64,000 bases of DNA from G942493375 sp942493375. Its GTDB lineage: Bacteria; Armatimonadota; UBA5829. Of the stretch, positions 9,019 to 17,511 are shown in pieces. A program made the position numbers and the translations under genes. Each line of letters opens with the position of its first letter. The stretch's first letter is position 1. The notes beneath the pieces were generated by a model that did no database searches, was not told the origin of the DNA, and saw only the letters and a program-made list of their open reading frames with translations. The stretch lies in assembly GCA_942493375.1 (NCBI GenBank), contig OW818698.1:7564001-7628000 (forward strand), given 5' to 3'.

Positions 9019-9053
9019 CCCCTGGGAATAAAATTCCGGGGGAATTTGTTTTT
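9019..9053 (+). terminator. Second, related terminator-like hairpin
   Basis: CCCCTGGGAAT (9019-9029) and ATTCCGGGGG (9033-9042), followed by AATTTGTTTTT. The arms and the preceding TCGACAG resemble the hairpin at 8826, so it looks like a duplicated copy. The 8800-9127 interval holds nothing else recognisable. Confidence 0.5.
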
Positions 9054-9127
9054 AAGTGTATGGTATTCCAGTCCCCTATGAATTATATTTGTCATTTCGA
9101 TACCTCGCTTCCTGCCTCTACCATTAG

Positions 9128-9532
9128 CATTCTATTAATCGCTGCCAACCCGATGATACTGACACCCGGATATACACTCAACGGTTCGCCGGATATCTGT
9201 CAACGGGCATGGCAAACTTATGGAACTGTTTTATCCTATTCGGTAAAGCGGGAACTGGCAAGAGTATATTTACGGAAACACTAGCGTCAATACTTGGAGA
9301 ACACGCAAGCCCATTACTGAAGTCTGCTATTGTCCAGACCCCACACGGCGGAACTAATGACACATCGGCTATTGCTGCGCTATGGCAGAAACGAATGGTC
9401 ACAGTGAGTGAATTTTCATCGGGTGAAGACCTGGATGAAGACCTGCTCAAGACATTGACCGGCTCAGGTGAAGCTGAGGTACAGATACTGGATCCTGAAG
9501 AGCAGAGAATGAAAGAGGCTATGGGGCTATAG
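9128..9532 (+). pseudogene. Truncated SF3 helicase / phage-type DNA primase (D5/P4 alpha-like)
   Basis: Open frame from just after a TAG at 9125 to a TAG at 9530, about 134 codons. It begins mid-domain: residues read as RFAGYLSTGMANLWNCF then the Walker A motif LFGKAGTGKS, the Walker B-like VTVSEF and the LLKTLTGSGE signature that in phage P4 alpha and D5-type proteins is LLKxLTGGD. The usual primase N-terminus and the rest of the helicase C-terminus are missing. An ATG at 9209 lies within the domain and has no ribosome site, so it is not a believable start. Interpreted as a decayed replication gene of the element. Confidence 0.7.
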
Positions 9533-9550
9533 AATATCTTGCGAATAACA

Positions 9551-9579
9551 GGCTATACCTTTATAAGGGGGGTATAGCC
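9551..9579. terminator. Hairpin after the helicase remnant
   Basis: GGCTATACC / GGTATAGCC, 9-bp perfect stem with an 11-base loop; no T tract follows (CTTGTAAAC), so termination is uncertain. Confidence 0.35.
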
Positions 9580-9735
9580 CTTGTAAACTCTATAGAGAGA
9601 GCAAGCACCGTATGTGAGTAGAATCACACGAAATTTCGCGAAATTGGAGTAAATCGCAAATCATATGAAACGAATTGATTTTGTAGTATTTTGAAAAACA
9701 AAAGAGTATACTTTTCGCAGTAAGGAGGTAGAACC

Positions 9736-10230
9736 ATGAGAAAAGTTATTTGTCCAGATTGTGATTATCCTAATCTTGAAGATAGTAAATCTTGTTTCAA
9801 GTGTAATTCGGTCTTTTATCTGAGCAACAAACCATTCGATGGTCAAATGGGAATAATTGGACATACTGGATGGACGGGTGCATCAGTACGAGCAGGTGCA
9901 TATAAAGAGGGTAGTCCGCTTATGATGATTAAGGGGCATCTGTATTTGGCTCTGTCCAAGTCAATATTTTCTCGCATACAATTACTTCCTTTAGATGCTG
10001 CTCTGGATAGGGTTGAATTGTTGGATAAAGAGAGTAAAACAAGTCTAAGTAGCGCATTAGGGCGTGGAGTTATTGGAAGCGCAGTTCTTGGACCTGTTGG
10101 GATGATTGCAGGAGCAGCAACTGCTGGGAAGAATGTGAAAGTACGCTGGATGGCTTATTTTCGTAATGGCAAGAAGATTTTACTTGAGTCTGAGCCTGAT
10201 GTATTTCAACGCATTCTGTCTGTGCTGTGA
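9736..10230 (+). CDS. Cargo protein with N-terminal zinc ribbon, function unknown
   Basis: 164 residues with an excellent ribosome site (AAGGAGGTAGAACC before the ATG). Residues 6-24 hold CPDC...CFKC, a four-cysteine zinc ribbon. A central region of about 60 residues ends in a small, glycine/alanine-rich hydrophobic hairpin (GVIGSAVLGPVGMIAGAATAG, residues about 118-138) that could be membrane-associated. The C-terminal segment (WMAYFRNGKKILLESEPDVFQRIL) looks like the end of a PH-like or short beta domain. I do not recognise a family with confidence. It is followed 26 bp later by another zinc-ribbon gene in the same direction, so the two probably act together. It lies inside the tRNA-Pro element. 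Confidence 0.7.
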   Translation: MRKVICPDCDYPNLEDSKSCFKCNSVFYLSNKPFDGQMGIIGHTGWTGASVRAGAYKEGSPLMMIKGHLYLALSKSIFSRIQLLPLDAALDRVELLDKESKTSLSSALGRGVIGSAVLGPVGMIAGAATAGKNVKVRWMAYFRNGKKILLESEPDVFQRILSVL

Positions 10231-10256
10231 TTCGAACAATCAAGGAGAAACATTAC

Positions 10257-10820
10257 ATGTCTAATTGTTATATCTGCGGTCAAGAGGAATCCAAACGACT
10301 CCCTACTATACTAAGAGAATGCCCAACTTGCGGTGTCTTACTGTGTCCTAATTGCAACAGTAGCGGATATTGTCCAGAGTGCAAATCATCTTTGATTGCC
10401 AATATGAATCTTGGGGCGGGTGTCCATGAGTCTCTATTCGAAGTGAAATCTGGCAATCAACAGAGCACTAAACGCATGATGTTGATTGGCTTTATTATTG
10501 TATTGTTAAGCACTACTGTATGGTTTTTTGGTAGTTATCACATAGTATCATCTTCAGCTGCAGGAACCATGATTGTTCCGAAAGTGGTGTTTAGTTTTAA
10601 TGAAACATTCGTCAGTGTTGATGAAATAACCGGAATGCCATTCATATCAGCAAAAAGTAAATATCCTCTAGCGGTAAAAGCATTGCAGCGTAAGGGTGTT
10701 CTTGAAACTGACGAAAAGTTTGATGCTAGAATACGTGCAGGCGTACAGGCTGAAATGGAAAAAGCACAACGAGAAGCTGAACGCGAGATGCAGAAATCTA
10801 TGAAGCAACTGGGATACTAA
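10257..10820 (+). CDS. Cargo membrane protein with N-terminal double zinc ribbon, function unknown
   Basis: 187 residues from the ATG at 10257, with AAGGAG nine bases upstream; the frame also runs upstream to a GTG overlapping the previous gene, but without a ribosome site. Cysteines CYICG, CPTC, CPNC and CPEC in residues 1-47 suggest two treble-clef or ribbon zinc sites. One transmembrane segment (MLIGFIIVLLSTTVWFF, about residues 75-95) is followed by an external or periplasmic domain and a charged C-terminal helix rich in Glu, Arg and Lys (MEKAQREAEREMQKSMKQ). This layout, zinc ribbon then one membrane span then a small domain, is seen in many bacterial membrane sensors, but no named family is assigned. 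Second cargo gene of the tRNA-Pro element. Confidence 0.7.
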   Translation: MSNCYICGQEESKRLPTILRECPTCGVLLCPNCNSSGYCPECKSSLIANMNLGAGVHESLFEVKSGNQQSTKRMMLIGFIIVLLSTTVWFFGSYHIVSSSAAGTMIVPKVVFSFNETFVSVDEITGMPFISAKSKYPLAVKALQRKGVLETDEKFDARIRAGVQAEMEKAQREAEREMQKSMKQLGY

Positions 10821-10926
10821 ATACGACAAAATCAAGTCTACAGTTACTAAATAATACGCAATGATATGTGGTATAATCCGGTAGCACTAAAACAGGCTAA
10901 TCAGATGCGCTTGGCTAGTCCATTAA

Positions 10927-10983
10927 CCGCACCTGTTTAACAAAAAGTGGACATTTAAAAGGGTCACCTGATTTTTAATCAGG
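10927..10983. promoter_or_regulatory. Probable integrase-binding sites, right end
   Basis: GCACCTGTTTAA (10929-10940) matches the left-end CACCTGTTTAA; GTGGACATTT (10947-10956) is the inverse of the left-end AAATGTCCAC; and TCACCTGATTTTTAATCAGG (10964-10983) contains another CACCTGAT followed by its own inverse ATCAGG. Their mirrored arrangement at both ends supports a recombination role. Confidence 0.45.
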
Positions 10984-11005
10984 AGTGGGGTTTTGATCTT
11001 AAAGC

Positions 11006-11091
<86 letters not shown>

Positions 11092-11193
11092 GGCGTAATT
11101 ATACAATAATTGAGGGTGGGGAGTCAAGTGTTGTTTGAGTTTGTGAAGCTCATGAAACTGCATGAAGTGAATGGATTACTCAATACTTAGGAC

Positions 11194-13146
11194 CTATTCT
11201 TCTCGTCGGATTCTCTCATAAAACTTTGCAATATCCTCTATCTCTCCCGTTACGCGGCATCTTGGGAGGTAGCGGAGGAATTCTCTTCCGTAGAACTTTT
11301 TGTGGATTCTGGAGTCCAGGATTGCCACTATGCCACGGTCGCTCTTAGTTCTGATCAATCTACCAAAACCTTGTTTAAGGCGAATTTGTGCCTGGGGCAT
11401 GGCATATTCGCGGAACCAGTCTCCTCCTTCGGTTTCTATTTTCTCGCACCTGGCTTTGTTGATCGGACTGTCCGGAACAGCGAATGGGAGTTTGTCTATG
11501 CATACCAGGGACAATCTTTCTCCCTTGACATCCACACCTTCCCAGAAACTGTGAACGCCCATCAGACATGTGTTATCACCCTCTCGGAACTCCTTGATCA
11601 ACCTTTCATTGGACATTTCTCCCTGCTTGATTAGCCTGTACGGAATCCTGTCTACCAGTGCATCAAAGACTTTGTTTAGCATTCTATAAGAAGTGAAGAG
11701 CAGAAATGCTCTGCCGCCGGAAAGGTTTATGAGAGTCTCCATACGACCTGCGACCTGCTCCACATAGGTTTCGCTGTCACTTGGTATGTCCAGATCGGCT
11801 GGCACATATATCATCGACTGGTGGACATAATCAAATGGAGATCCGACAATAGTCTCGGATGTATCCTGCAGACCGAGTCGGTTGCTTATATAGCAGAATG
11901 TGCCAGAGTTAGATAGCGTTGCAGATGTCAGCACTGTAGACTGTCCACGGTTCCACAGTGTTTCATTCAGGAATTCAGCCACTTTGGTAGGAGTCAGGTG
12001 CAGGTTACAATTGACAAATCTGCCACCGCTGACTTTCTCGCACCACTTGAAAAAATTGTCGTCTTTCGAAAAGAACAGGGCGTTCACGTCATCTGAAGCA
12101 TGTGCAATCATCTTGCGATAACCATCGATACGCTCCTTGAGGTCTTTGTCATCGCCAGTTTCTTGTTGGTGAAGTTGCACGCTGAGACTATCAAGATCTC
12201 TTACCAGTTCTCCGGCAGCCTCTTCAATAGCAGTCCGACGGTCACCTCTGTATATGTCCTGAAAAAAGAACTCCTGCCTGCTGATAGATTTAAACTCATC
12301 AAATAATCGTTCAGCAGAGCGTAGCAACATTCCATATTCGCCTTCAGTTACAGCCAGTTCCTTGCGTTTTCGAAGCCTGCTGACAATTACCGGCACACGA
12401 TAGTCCGAGAATTCTACACCAAAGGCCTTTGTTGCAACGTCCTCAAGGTGGTGGGCTTCATCAAATATTACCGGACCATAACTGGGAAGTATTGCCTTAG
12501 TCATATCGACTGCACGGATTCCGAGATCAGCGAAGAATAAGGAGTGGTTTACGATGATAATATCAGATTTTGCAGCTTTTTTCTGCATAGCATAATAGAA
12601 GCAGTGTTCAGCCTGGAACGGGCATTCTTTCTTGCGGCAGGTATCAGGATTGGAGCATACTTCGTGCCAGTCAGGAAAAGGAAAGTCCAGTTCCTGGATG
12701 TCACCGGTTGTAGTCTGATTGGCCCATTCTTTGAGTTTCTCAAATATAGGGTCATTTTGGTATATAATCAAGGACCCGGCATGGTCGAGTTCCTGCCAGC
12801 ATAAGTAGTTGGAGCGTCCTTTCATTAGGACTGCAGTAAACGGATGGTCCTCCATTACCTGCTGAAGCATCGGTATGTCTTTATTAAGCAACTGCTCTTG
12901 AAGATTGATGGTGTGAGTAGATATGACAACAGGATTCCCCCCGGATGCATAGAGGACAGCAGGAACAAGATATCCCACGCTCTTTCCGACACCTGTTCCA
13001 GCCTCTACAAGCAGGTTCTTACGAGCCAGCAGTGTCTCGGCAACTACTTCGGCCATCTTAATCTGCTGACGCCGAAACTCGTATCCGTCGCATAATTCGG
13101 AAAAACGCCCACCGTAACCCAATAACTTCGAAATTTGGGAAATCAT
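11194..13146 (-). CDS. dinG: DinG-family ATP-dependent DNA helicase
   Basis: 650 residues. Walker A EAGTGVGKSVGYL lies near residue 47, the DEAH box IFDEAHHLED near residue 230, and the helicase motif GVHSFWEGVDVKGERL in the C-terminal half. Cysteines at NYLCW and VCSNPDTCRKKECPF, between motifs I and II, match the 4Fe-4S site of XPD/DinG enzymes. This superfamily 2 helicase unwinds DNA 5'-3' and resolves R-loops and replication blocks. The start ATG at 13146 overlaps the stop of the upstream PIG-L gene as ATGA, so translation is coupled. No exonuclease domain is fused, so it is the YoaA/DinG short type. Confidence 0.92.
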   Translation of the reverse strand: MISQISKLLGYGGRFSELCDGYEFRRQQIKMAEVVAETLLARKNLLVEAGTGVGKSVGYLVPAVLYASGGNPVVISTHTINLQEQLLNKDIPMLQQVMEDHPFTAVLMKGRSNYLCWQELDHAGSLIIYQNDPIFEKLKEWANQTTTGDIQELDFPFPDWHEVCSNPDTCRKKECPFQAEHCFYYAMQKKAAKSDIIIVNHSLFFADLGIRAVDMTKAILPSYGPVIFDEAHHLEDVATKAFGVEFSDYRVPVIVSRLRKRKELAVTEGEYGMLLRSAERLFDEFKSISRQEFFFQDIYRGDRRTAIEEAAGELVRDLDSLSVQLHQQETGDDKDLKERIDGYRKMIAHASDDVNALFFSKDDNFFKWCEKVSGGRFVNCNLHLTPTKVAEFLNETLWNRGQSTVLTSATLSNSGTFCYISNRLGLQDTSETIVGSPFDYVHQSMIYVPADLDIPSDSETYVEQVAGRMETLINLSGGRAFLLFTSYRMLNKVFDALVDRIPYRLIKQGEMSNERLIKEFREGDNTCLMGVHSFWEGVDVKGERLSLVCIDKLPFAVPDSPINKARCEKIETEGGDWFREYAMPQAQIRLKQGFGRLIRTKSDRGIVAILDSRIHKKFYGREFLRYLPRCRVTGEIEDIAKFYERIRREE

Positions 13147-13832
13147 TTGAGCTTATTGTCCACATCGCTATGAGTATTCAGCCGATAGCATTCTGCCATG
13201 CTGAGTCCTGCCATTGCTCCGGCCCGTCTGAGCCTGCGCAGAATACTAATTCGCTGTATAAAATAATAAAACCAAGGTGCTTCGGTCGTGTGGCATCTAA
13301 TGGATTTCAACTTTGCCTTAAGCATAATATTGTCCACCGGGACGAGTAAGTCAGGCTCAGTAGTACCAAAATATGCCAGCTTACATCTCAGGTTTGCAGC
13401 TCGAACAGCTTGCCCTACAGCTTCATGATCAGGATGCGGATTGTAAATATGACTCGGGTCCCAACTCACGACGATATCCGGGCGTTTAGCATTTGCAACG
13501 GCTCTAAGATCACGTTGAAAATCTTGAATATGGTCTGATAAGCGTCCGTCAGGATAGTCCAATATAGTAACATCGCTGACTCCGAGAGCAAGGGCGGCCT
13601 TGTGCTGATCTCCGGTCCGAATTTTTTTCATTAATCTCCCGAGAAATCCGGGCAGATTATGGTCACCTTTAGTAGCTATCAAGTATGACACTGAAATTCT
13701 CTTCTGATCCATTAAACGAATGGTTGCTCCGCAATAGAATTCTATGTCATCCGGATGCGCTCCGACAAACAATATCCTACGTGCCGTCAGTAGAGCATCA
13801 GGGCCAAAGTGAGAGACTGTGTTGTTTTTCAT
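13143..13832 (-). CDS. PIG-L family (LmbE-like) N-acetylglucosaminyl deacetylase
   Basis: 229 residues. The zinc motif AHPDD is at FVGAHPDDIEFYCG (about residue 25) and the second zinc-binding histidine motif at NPHPDHEAVG (about residue 132). Enzymes of this family remove acetyl groups from GlcNAc-linked small molecules or from lipid-linked sugars; LmbE-like members act in mycothiol, bacillithiol and antibiotic pathways. The substrate is unknown here. Its start overlaps the stop of the TIM-barrel gene by one base (TGATG) and its end overlaps dinG, forming a tight leftward three-gene operon. Confidence 0.88.
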   Translation of the reverse strand: MKNNTVSHFGPDALLTARRILFVGAHPDDIEFYCGATIRLMDQKRISVSYLIATKGDHNLPGFLGRLMKKIRTGDQHKAALALGVSDVTILDYPDGRLSDHIQDFQRDLRAVANAKRPDIVVSWDPSHIYNPHPDHEAVGQAVRAANLRCKLAYFGTTEPDLLVPVDNIMLKAKLKSIRCHTTEAPWFYYFIQRISILRRLRRAGAMAGLSMAECYRLNTHSDVDNKLK

Positions 13833-14743
13833 CAGTTTTTATAGACACTTTCCGGTATCAATTTGGCAAGCTCTATATAATTGGCTGACACAATACTTGC
13901 TACCTCATCGGGATCTTTAGCATCACGTATATGGGTTTCGTAGACTAATGGCCCATTATATCCAGCATCAATGAAAGCTTGTAATACTTCTTTCCAATCG
14001 AGTTTCCCCTGGAACGGCAGCCAGTGTCGCTCAATATCGTCCTGATCTGATATATGTACGCTGGTTATCATTCCTTTTACCTTACGGATCAACGAGGGAA
14101 TAGCCGCTGCTGGGTACAGATGGTTTGTATCGAAATTAACACCGACATTCGGCCGGTTCACTTTCTCGATTATCTCTATAACTTCCTCAATAAAACACCC
14201 GATTTCATTGTTAGGCAATGGTTCGACGGCCAGCTTTACCCCATGTTCACCCGCAAAGTCTGCTATTTTCCGGATAGAATCAATCGAATGATCTATTCTG
14301 AGCTCTCTGGGTACATCATATGCCGTGCTGTGCCCAGGATGAATTACTACAATCTTAGCCCCGAGGCTCTCAGCAAGCAATACAGCCTCACAACACCCCT
14401 TTATCGCTCCTGCACGACTTTCAATCTCTGGGGAGGATGTATCGTAGAATTTCCCGTATGGTCCATGCACAGACCAAATCTCCTTTGTGATTGCCGAAAG
14501 AACATCCACCATACGGTGACGATCGAGTGCCACAGAGAAATAACACTCGACTGCTTCTATGGGATATTTGTTGATTGCACGGACAAGATCCCATAGAAAT
14601 TCTTCCATTAAGCTGTTTATTCTGTCATCAAACTCGACAAAAGTGGATTTACCGGGAGCAACGAAGACTTTTTCCACCAATTCTTTGCTCATCACATATA
14701 TAAACGCACTAGTGGAGAGCGCGTGTCTCATTACCTTGTTCAC
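13832..14743 (-). CDS. Sugar phosphate isomerase/epimerase-like TIM barrel (AP endonuclease 2 fold)
   Basis: 303 residues starting at GTG 14743 with AGAGG seven bases upstream; the ATG four codons later has no spaced ribosome site. The xylose-isomerase-like/AP endonuclease family 2 barrel shows the metal-ligand strands KLAVEPLPNNEIG (Glu), GVNFDTNHLYP (Asp, His), SVHISDQDD (His) and VYETHIRD (Glu), so metal binding looks intact. Proteins of this type isomerise or epimerise sugars or inositols or hydrolyse related compounds. First gene of an operon with a PIG-L deacetylase, suggesting the two may act on one sugar-containing molecule; the link to dinG is positional only. Confidence 0.82.
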   Translation of the reverse strand: MNKVMRHALSTSAFIYVMSKELVEKVFVAPGKSTFVEFDDRINSLMEEFLWDLVRAINKYPIEAVECYFSVALDRHRMVDVLSAITKEIWSVHGPYGKFYDTSSPEIESRAGAIKGCCEAVLLAESLGAKIVVIHPGHSTAYDVPRELRIDHSIDSIRKIADFAGEHGVKLAVEPLPNNEIGCFIEEVIEIIEKVNRPNVGVNFDTNHLYPAAAIPSLIRKVKGMITSVHISDQDDIERHWLPFQGKLDWKEVLQAFIDAGYNGPLVYETHIRDAKDPDEVASIVSANYIELAKLIPESVYKN

Positions 14744-14993
14744 AAAATGCCTCTATTTTTTTCTTTTCCGTATACATTATATCCGAATGCTATACACTCG
14801 GGCAAAAGCACACAGTGGAGTCCATTGATATAAATGGAATTGCGATTAGAGCAATATTTACTGTTACAGAGAACCCAATAGGCTGCTTACAACTGAAATT
14901 ATCGCAATAACAAGACTATATGAAGGAATATGTGCAAGTTCTGTGGAAACATAGACAAAACATTGCGTTTATAATTTCAGGAGGAACACATAG

Positions 14994-16379
14994 ATGTTCA
15001 GACGATTTGCAAAAGGAGTTATATTTACAATTATTTCAACGGGGGTATTTGCAGCGATGTGTATCAGTGCTGACGCAGACGAGATTCAAAAGAATCTGGA
15101 AAATCAGCGCAACTTCAACGCAATCCAGCATGTTTATCAAAAAGGGGTTCCACATACTGATGGAAAGGCTGTTCCAATGGATAATTATGTGGCTGGAAAG
15201 TCCTTTCTGCCTATCGCTATGTGGGGTGCTCCCAATCCCGGTGAAGTCTGGGGAGAGAAAATTGACTGGAAAGTGCTTCAAGACGCCGGTCTCAACACTG
15301 TATGGCCATGGGCTGGCGGTGCTGCTACAAGTCTTAAATCAGGCAATGAATATGGCATGAAGATCGTTCTCATGGGAGAGATCAAGCCTGAGGAATTGAA
15401 AATATTCAAGGACGATCCTGCACTTTTCGCTAATGTATGGATGGACGAACCGATTGGCGGCTACGGTAGTCGCGACATGAATAAATTATTTAATGAATTC
15501 CAAGCCTACCGTAAACTGGTACACAAAACGATACCCGGCTTGCCCGTGTTCATTAATGACGCCCCCTGGATTATGGAACCAGCCAAAAGCACATGGGTAA
15601 AATGGAACAGCAGCGCTGAAATATCCTGTCACGATAACTATCCAGTTATGAACAGCACCGCCAGGGCGAAATCAATTGGCGCTAACCCAAATGGTATACC
15701 GCAATCTGTGGGACTCGCAGTGGCTGTAAACAAAGAAGAGAAGCCGGTCTGGCTGATTGTAGGCGGATTCGATCAACCTGGGGAATATGGGCAATCGTTC
15801 CCATTCAGATATCCTACTCCTGAGCAGTTAAGAGCCTGTGTCTACGCTGGAATCATACACGGGGCAACTGGAATAGCGTACTTTATATGGGATAATTATG
15901 TGCCAAGGGATGGAGCAGTGATTGGTATGTCTCCAAATCCAAAGGTAGCTTATGTGCCGAATCCTCAAAAAGAAGGATACACAAAGCCGACTCCTGCAAG
16001 TCCGATCCAGATGATAAAGTCAAAGGCTCTCTGGGAGACAATGACTCAGGTCAATTCCGAACTAAAGACATTAACTCCAAACATACTCTTGCCTACAGTA
16101 GGCAATGACTTCAAATATTCTCTTGATATTGTAGGCACAGCGCCAACCGAAACACCGATTCGCTGCCTGTTGAAACCAGATCCCAATGGTGGATATGTGC
16201 TGTTATCAGTTAATCTGGATGATGCGGTGCTTAAAGTTACTTACACTATGCCAAAGGAAATAAAATCAGCAGAGACAATGTTTGAAAGTCGCCAGCCAGA
16301 AAAGCTCAGTGCAGACTCAAAGAGTTTTACACTGACCTATGAACCATTCGACACACACATTGTAAGGATAAATATCTGA
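14994..16379 (+). CDS. Secreted glycoside hydrolase-like TIM-barrel protein
   Basis: 461 residues; AGGAGG eight to ten bases before the ATG. Signal peptide: residues 1-27 (hydrophobic core GVIFTIISTGVFAAM, end SADA). The body reads as a clan-A-like glycosidase barrel: FLPIAMWGAP, LNTVWPWAGG, a strand ending in Asp-Glu (VWMDEPIGG, candidate acid/base) and ISCHDNYPVM, with a short C-terminal beta domain. A similar architecture is found in the secreted protein at 53701-54957. The exact GH family is not recognised. The gap of 250 bp before it holds no other gene. Likely exported carbohydrate-active enzyme. Confidence 0.65.
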   Translation: MFRRFAKGVIFTIISTGVFAAMCISADADEIQKNLENQRNFNAIQHVYQKGVPHTDGKAVPMDNYVAGKSFLPIAMWGAPNPGEVWGEKIDWKVLQDAGLNTVWPWAGGAATSLKSGNEYGMKIVLMGEIKPEELKIFKDDPALFANVWMDEPIGGYGSRDMNKLFNEFQAYRKLVHKTIPGLPVFINDAPWIMEPAKSTWVKWNSSAEISCHDNYPVMNSTARAKSIGANPNGIPQSVGLAVAVNKEEKPVWLIVGGFDQPGEYGQSFPFRYPTPEQLRACVYAGIIHGATGIAYFIWDNYVPRDGAVIGMSPNPKVAYVPNPQKEGYTKPTPASPIQMIKSKALWETMTQVNSELKTLTPNILLPTVGNDFKYSLDIVGTAPTETPIRCLLKPDPNGGYVLLSVNLDDAVLKVTYTMPKEIKSAETMFESRQPEKLSADSKSFTLTYEPFDTHIVRINI

Positions 16380-16391
16380 TCCGGATAATAA

Positions 16392-16476
16392 TGTCATTCT
16401 GAACGAAGTGAAGAATCTCGGTCCAGGTGAATTTTGGAGATTAAAAAGCAGATTCTTCGCTGTGTTCAGAATGACA
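16392..16476. repeat. Family A palindromic repeat, copy 2
   Basis: TGTCATTCTGAACGAAGTG... on the left, mirrored by ...TTCAGAATGACA on the right, with AGATTCTTCGC arms and an asymmetric centre of about 30 bp. It lies between convergent genes, where it could form a bidirectional terminator-like hairpin. Confidence 0.85.
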
Positions 16477-16501
16477 TAAACTAGACTCCATTAGTCACTT
16501 A

Positions 16502-17341
16502 TCATTTCACTGCGTAATGATCCTCAACCCATGTGTGGGCCTGGCGCGGTGGGCGCAGATAGGCATCGTCCTGTGCAGGCCTTGCCTGCAGTTTGATCGG
16601 TCCCGGAACAGCATCCTTGTATGGAATCAGATTCAGAATGTGCCTTATGCAGTTCAGCCTGGCTTTGCGTTTATCGTCAGCTTCAACCTGGTGCCATCTG
16701 GCCTCTGGAATGTCGGTGTGCTCAAACATCATGTCTTTGGCTTTAGAAAACTCTACCCACTTCAGCCTGGATTCCAGGTCCATATCGCTCAGTTTCCAAC
16801 GTTTCAGAGGATTATTGGCACGTTCCTGAAACCGCCTCTCTTGCTCAACATCACTTACTGACAGCCAATATTTGAGTAGTGTGATGCCTGAACGGACCAG
16901 CATTCTTTCGAAATCCGGACAAGAGGCCAGAAATTCCCAATATTGTGCATCGGTGCAAAAACCCATTACTCTTTCGACAACGGCGCGGTTGTACCAGCTC
17001 CTGTCGAATATGACGATCTCACCAGCAGCCGGGAGATGCTCTACATAACGCTGAAAATACCACTGAGTCTGTTGAACGTCGGATGGTTTGGGAAGGGCTA
17101 CCAGCCTGATACCTCTGGGGTTTAGAGGCTCTGCTATTCGTTTAATAACTCCACCTTTGCCTGCAGCATCTCTGCCTTCAAACAGCAGGACCACACGACT
17201 GCCTTCCTGCTTGACCCAATACTGCATCTTCACGAGTTCCGTATACAGGTTCTCCATCTCGCGTTCATAGATTTTCGCAGGTATCCACTTCACCTGAGGC
17301 TTGCTATGGGAATTGTGTTTTGATGTATCTTCTTTACTCAT
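16502..17341 (-). CDS. ppk2: Polyphosphate kinase 2
   Basis: 279 residues. Walker A-like FEGRDAAGKGGVIKR (about residue 50) and the PPK2 lid and Walker B region FDRSWYNRAVVERVMGF are both present, along with the conserved PKPSDVQQTQWYFQRY. The single PPK2 domain of this length fits class I enzymes, which transfer phosphate between polyphosphate and nucleoside diphosphates, chiefly making GTP or ATP. The cytoplasmic role is in energy and phosphate storage. It is transcribed leftward, downstream of the tatA genes but separated from them by 170 bp that include a small perfect palindrome. Confidence 0.9.
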   Translation of the reverse strand: MSKEDTSKHNSHSKPQVKWIPAKIYEREMENLYTELVKMQYWVKQEGSRVVLLFEGRDAAGKGGVIKRIAEPLNPRGIRLVALPKPSDVQQTQWYFQRYVEHLPAAGEIVIFDRSWYNRAVVERVMGFCTDAQYWEFLASCPDFERMLVRSGITLLKYWLSVSDVEQERRFQERANNPLKRWKLSDMDLESRLKWVEFSKAKDMMFEHTDIPEARWHQVEADDKRKARLNCIRHILNLIPYKDAVPGPIKLQARPAQDDAYLRPPRQAHTWVEDHYAVK

Positions 17342-17445
17342 TGGGCCATCCTGACTGTATGGGTAGAGTCAATAAAAATCGACACCTACATAGGATTATC
17401 GGCAGAAGTACATAATTCGGTTATGTAACGGGTAGGGGAATTCAA

Positions 17446-17465
17446 GATATATTGAATAATATATC
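17446..17465. repeat. Small perfect palindrome upstream of ppk2
   Basis: GATATATT-GAAT-AATATATC, 8-bp arms. It lies 105 bp before the ppk2 start; it could be an operator or a weak hairpin after the tatA genes. Confidence 0.35.
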
Positions 17466-17511
17466 GAATGATACCGACACAGAAAACCTAAGCAAACCTA
17501 AAATGGATTAT

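Noticed and set aside
9060..9284. ORF of 74 codons beginning MVFQSPMNY
   Set aside because: No ribosome site and it runs over the start of the helicase remnant in another frame; its sequence looks non-coding.
14920..15360. ORF of 146 codons overlapping the start of the secreted glycosidase-like gene
   Set aside because: Different frame from a gene with a good ribosome site and signal peptide; no ribosome site of its own and no recognisable domain.
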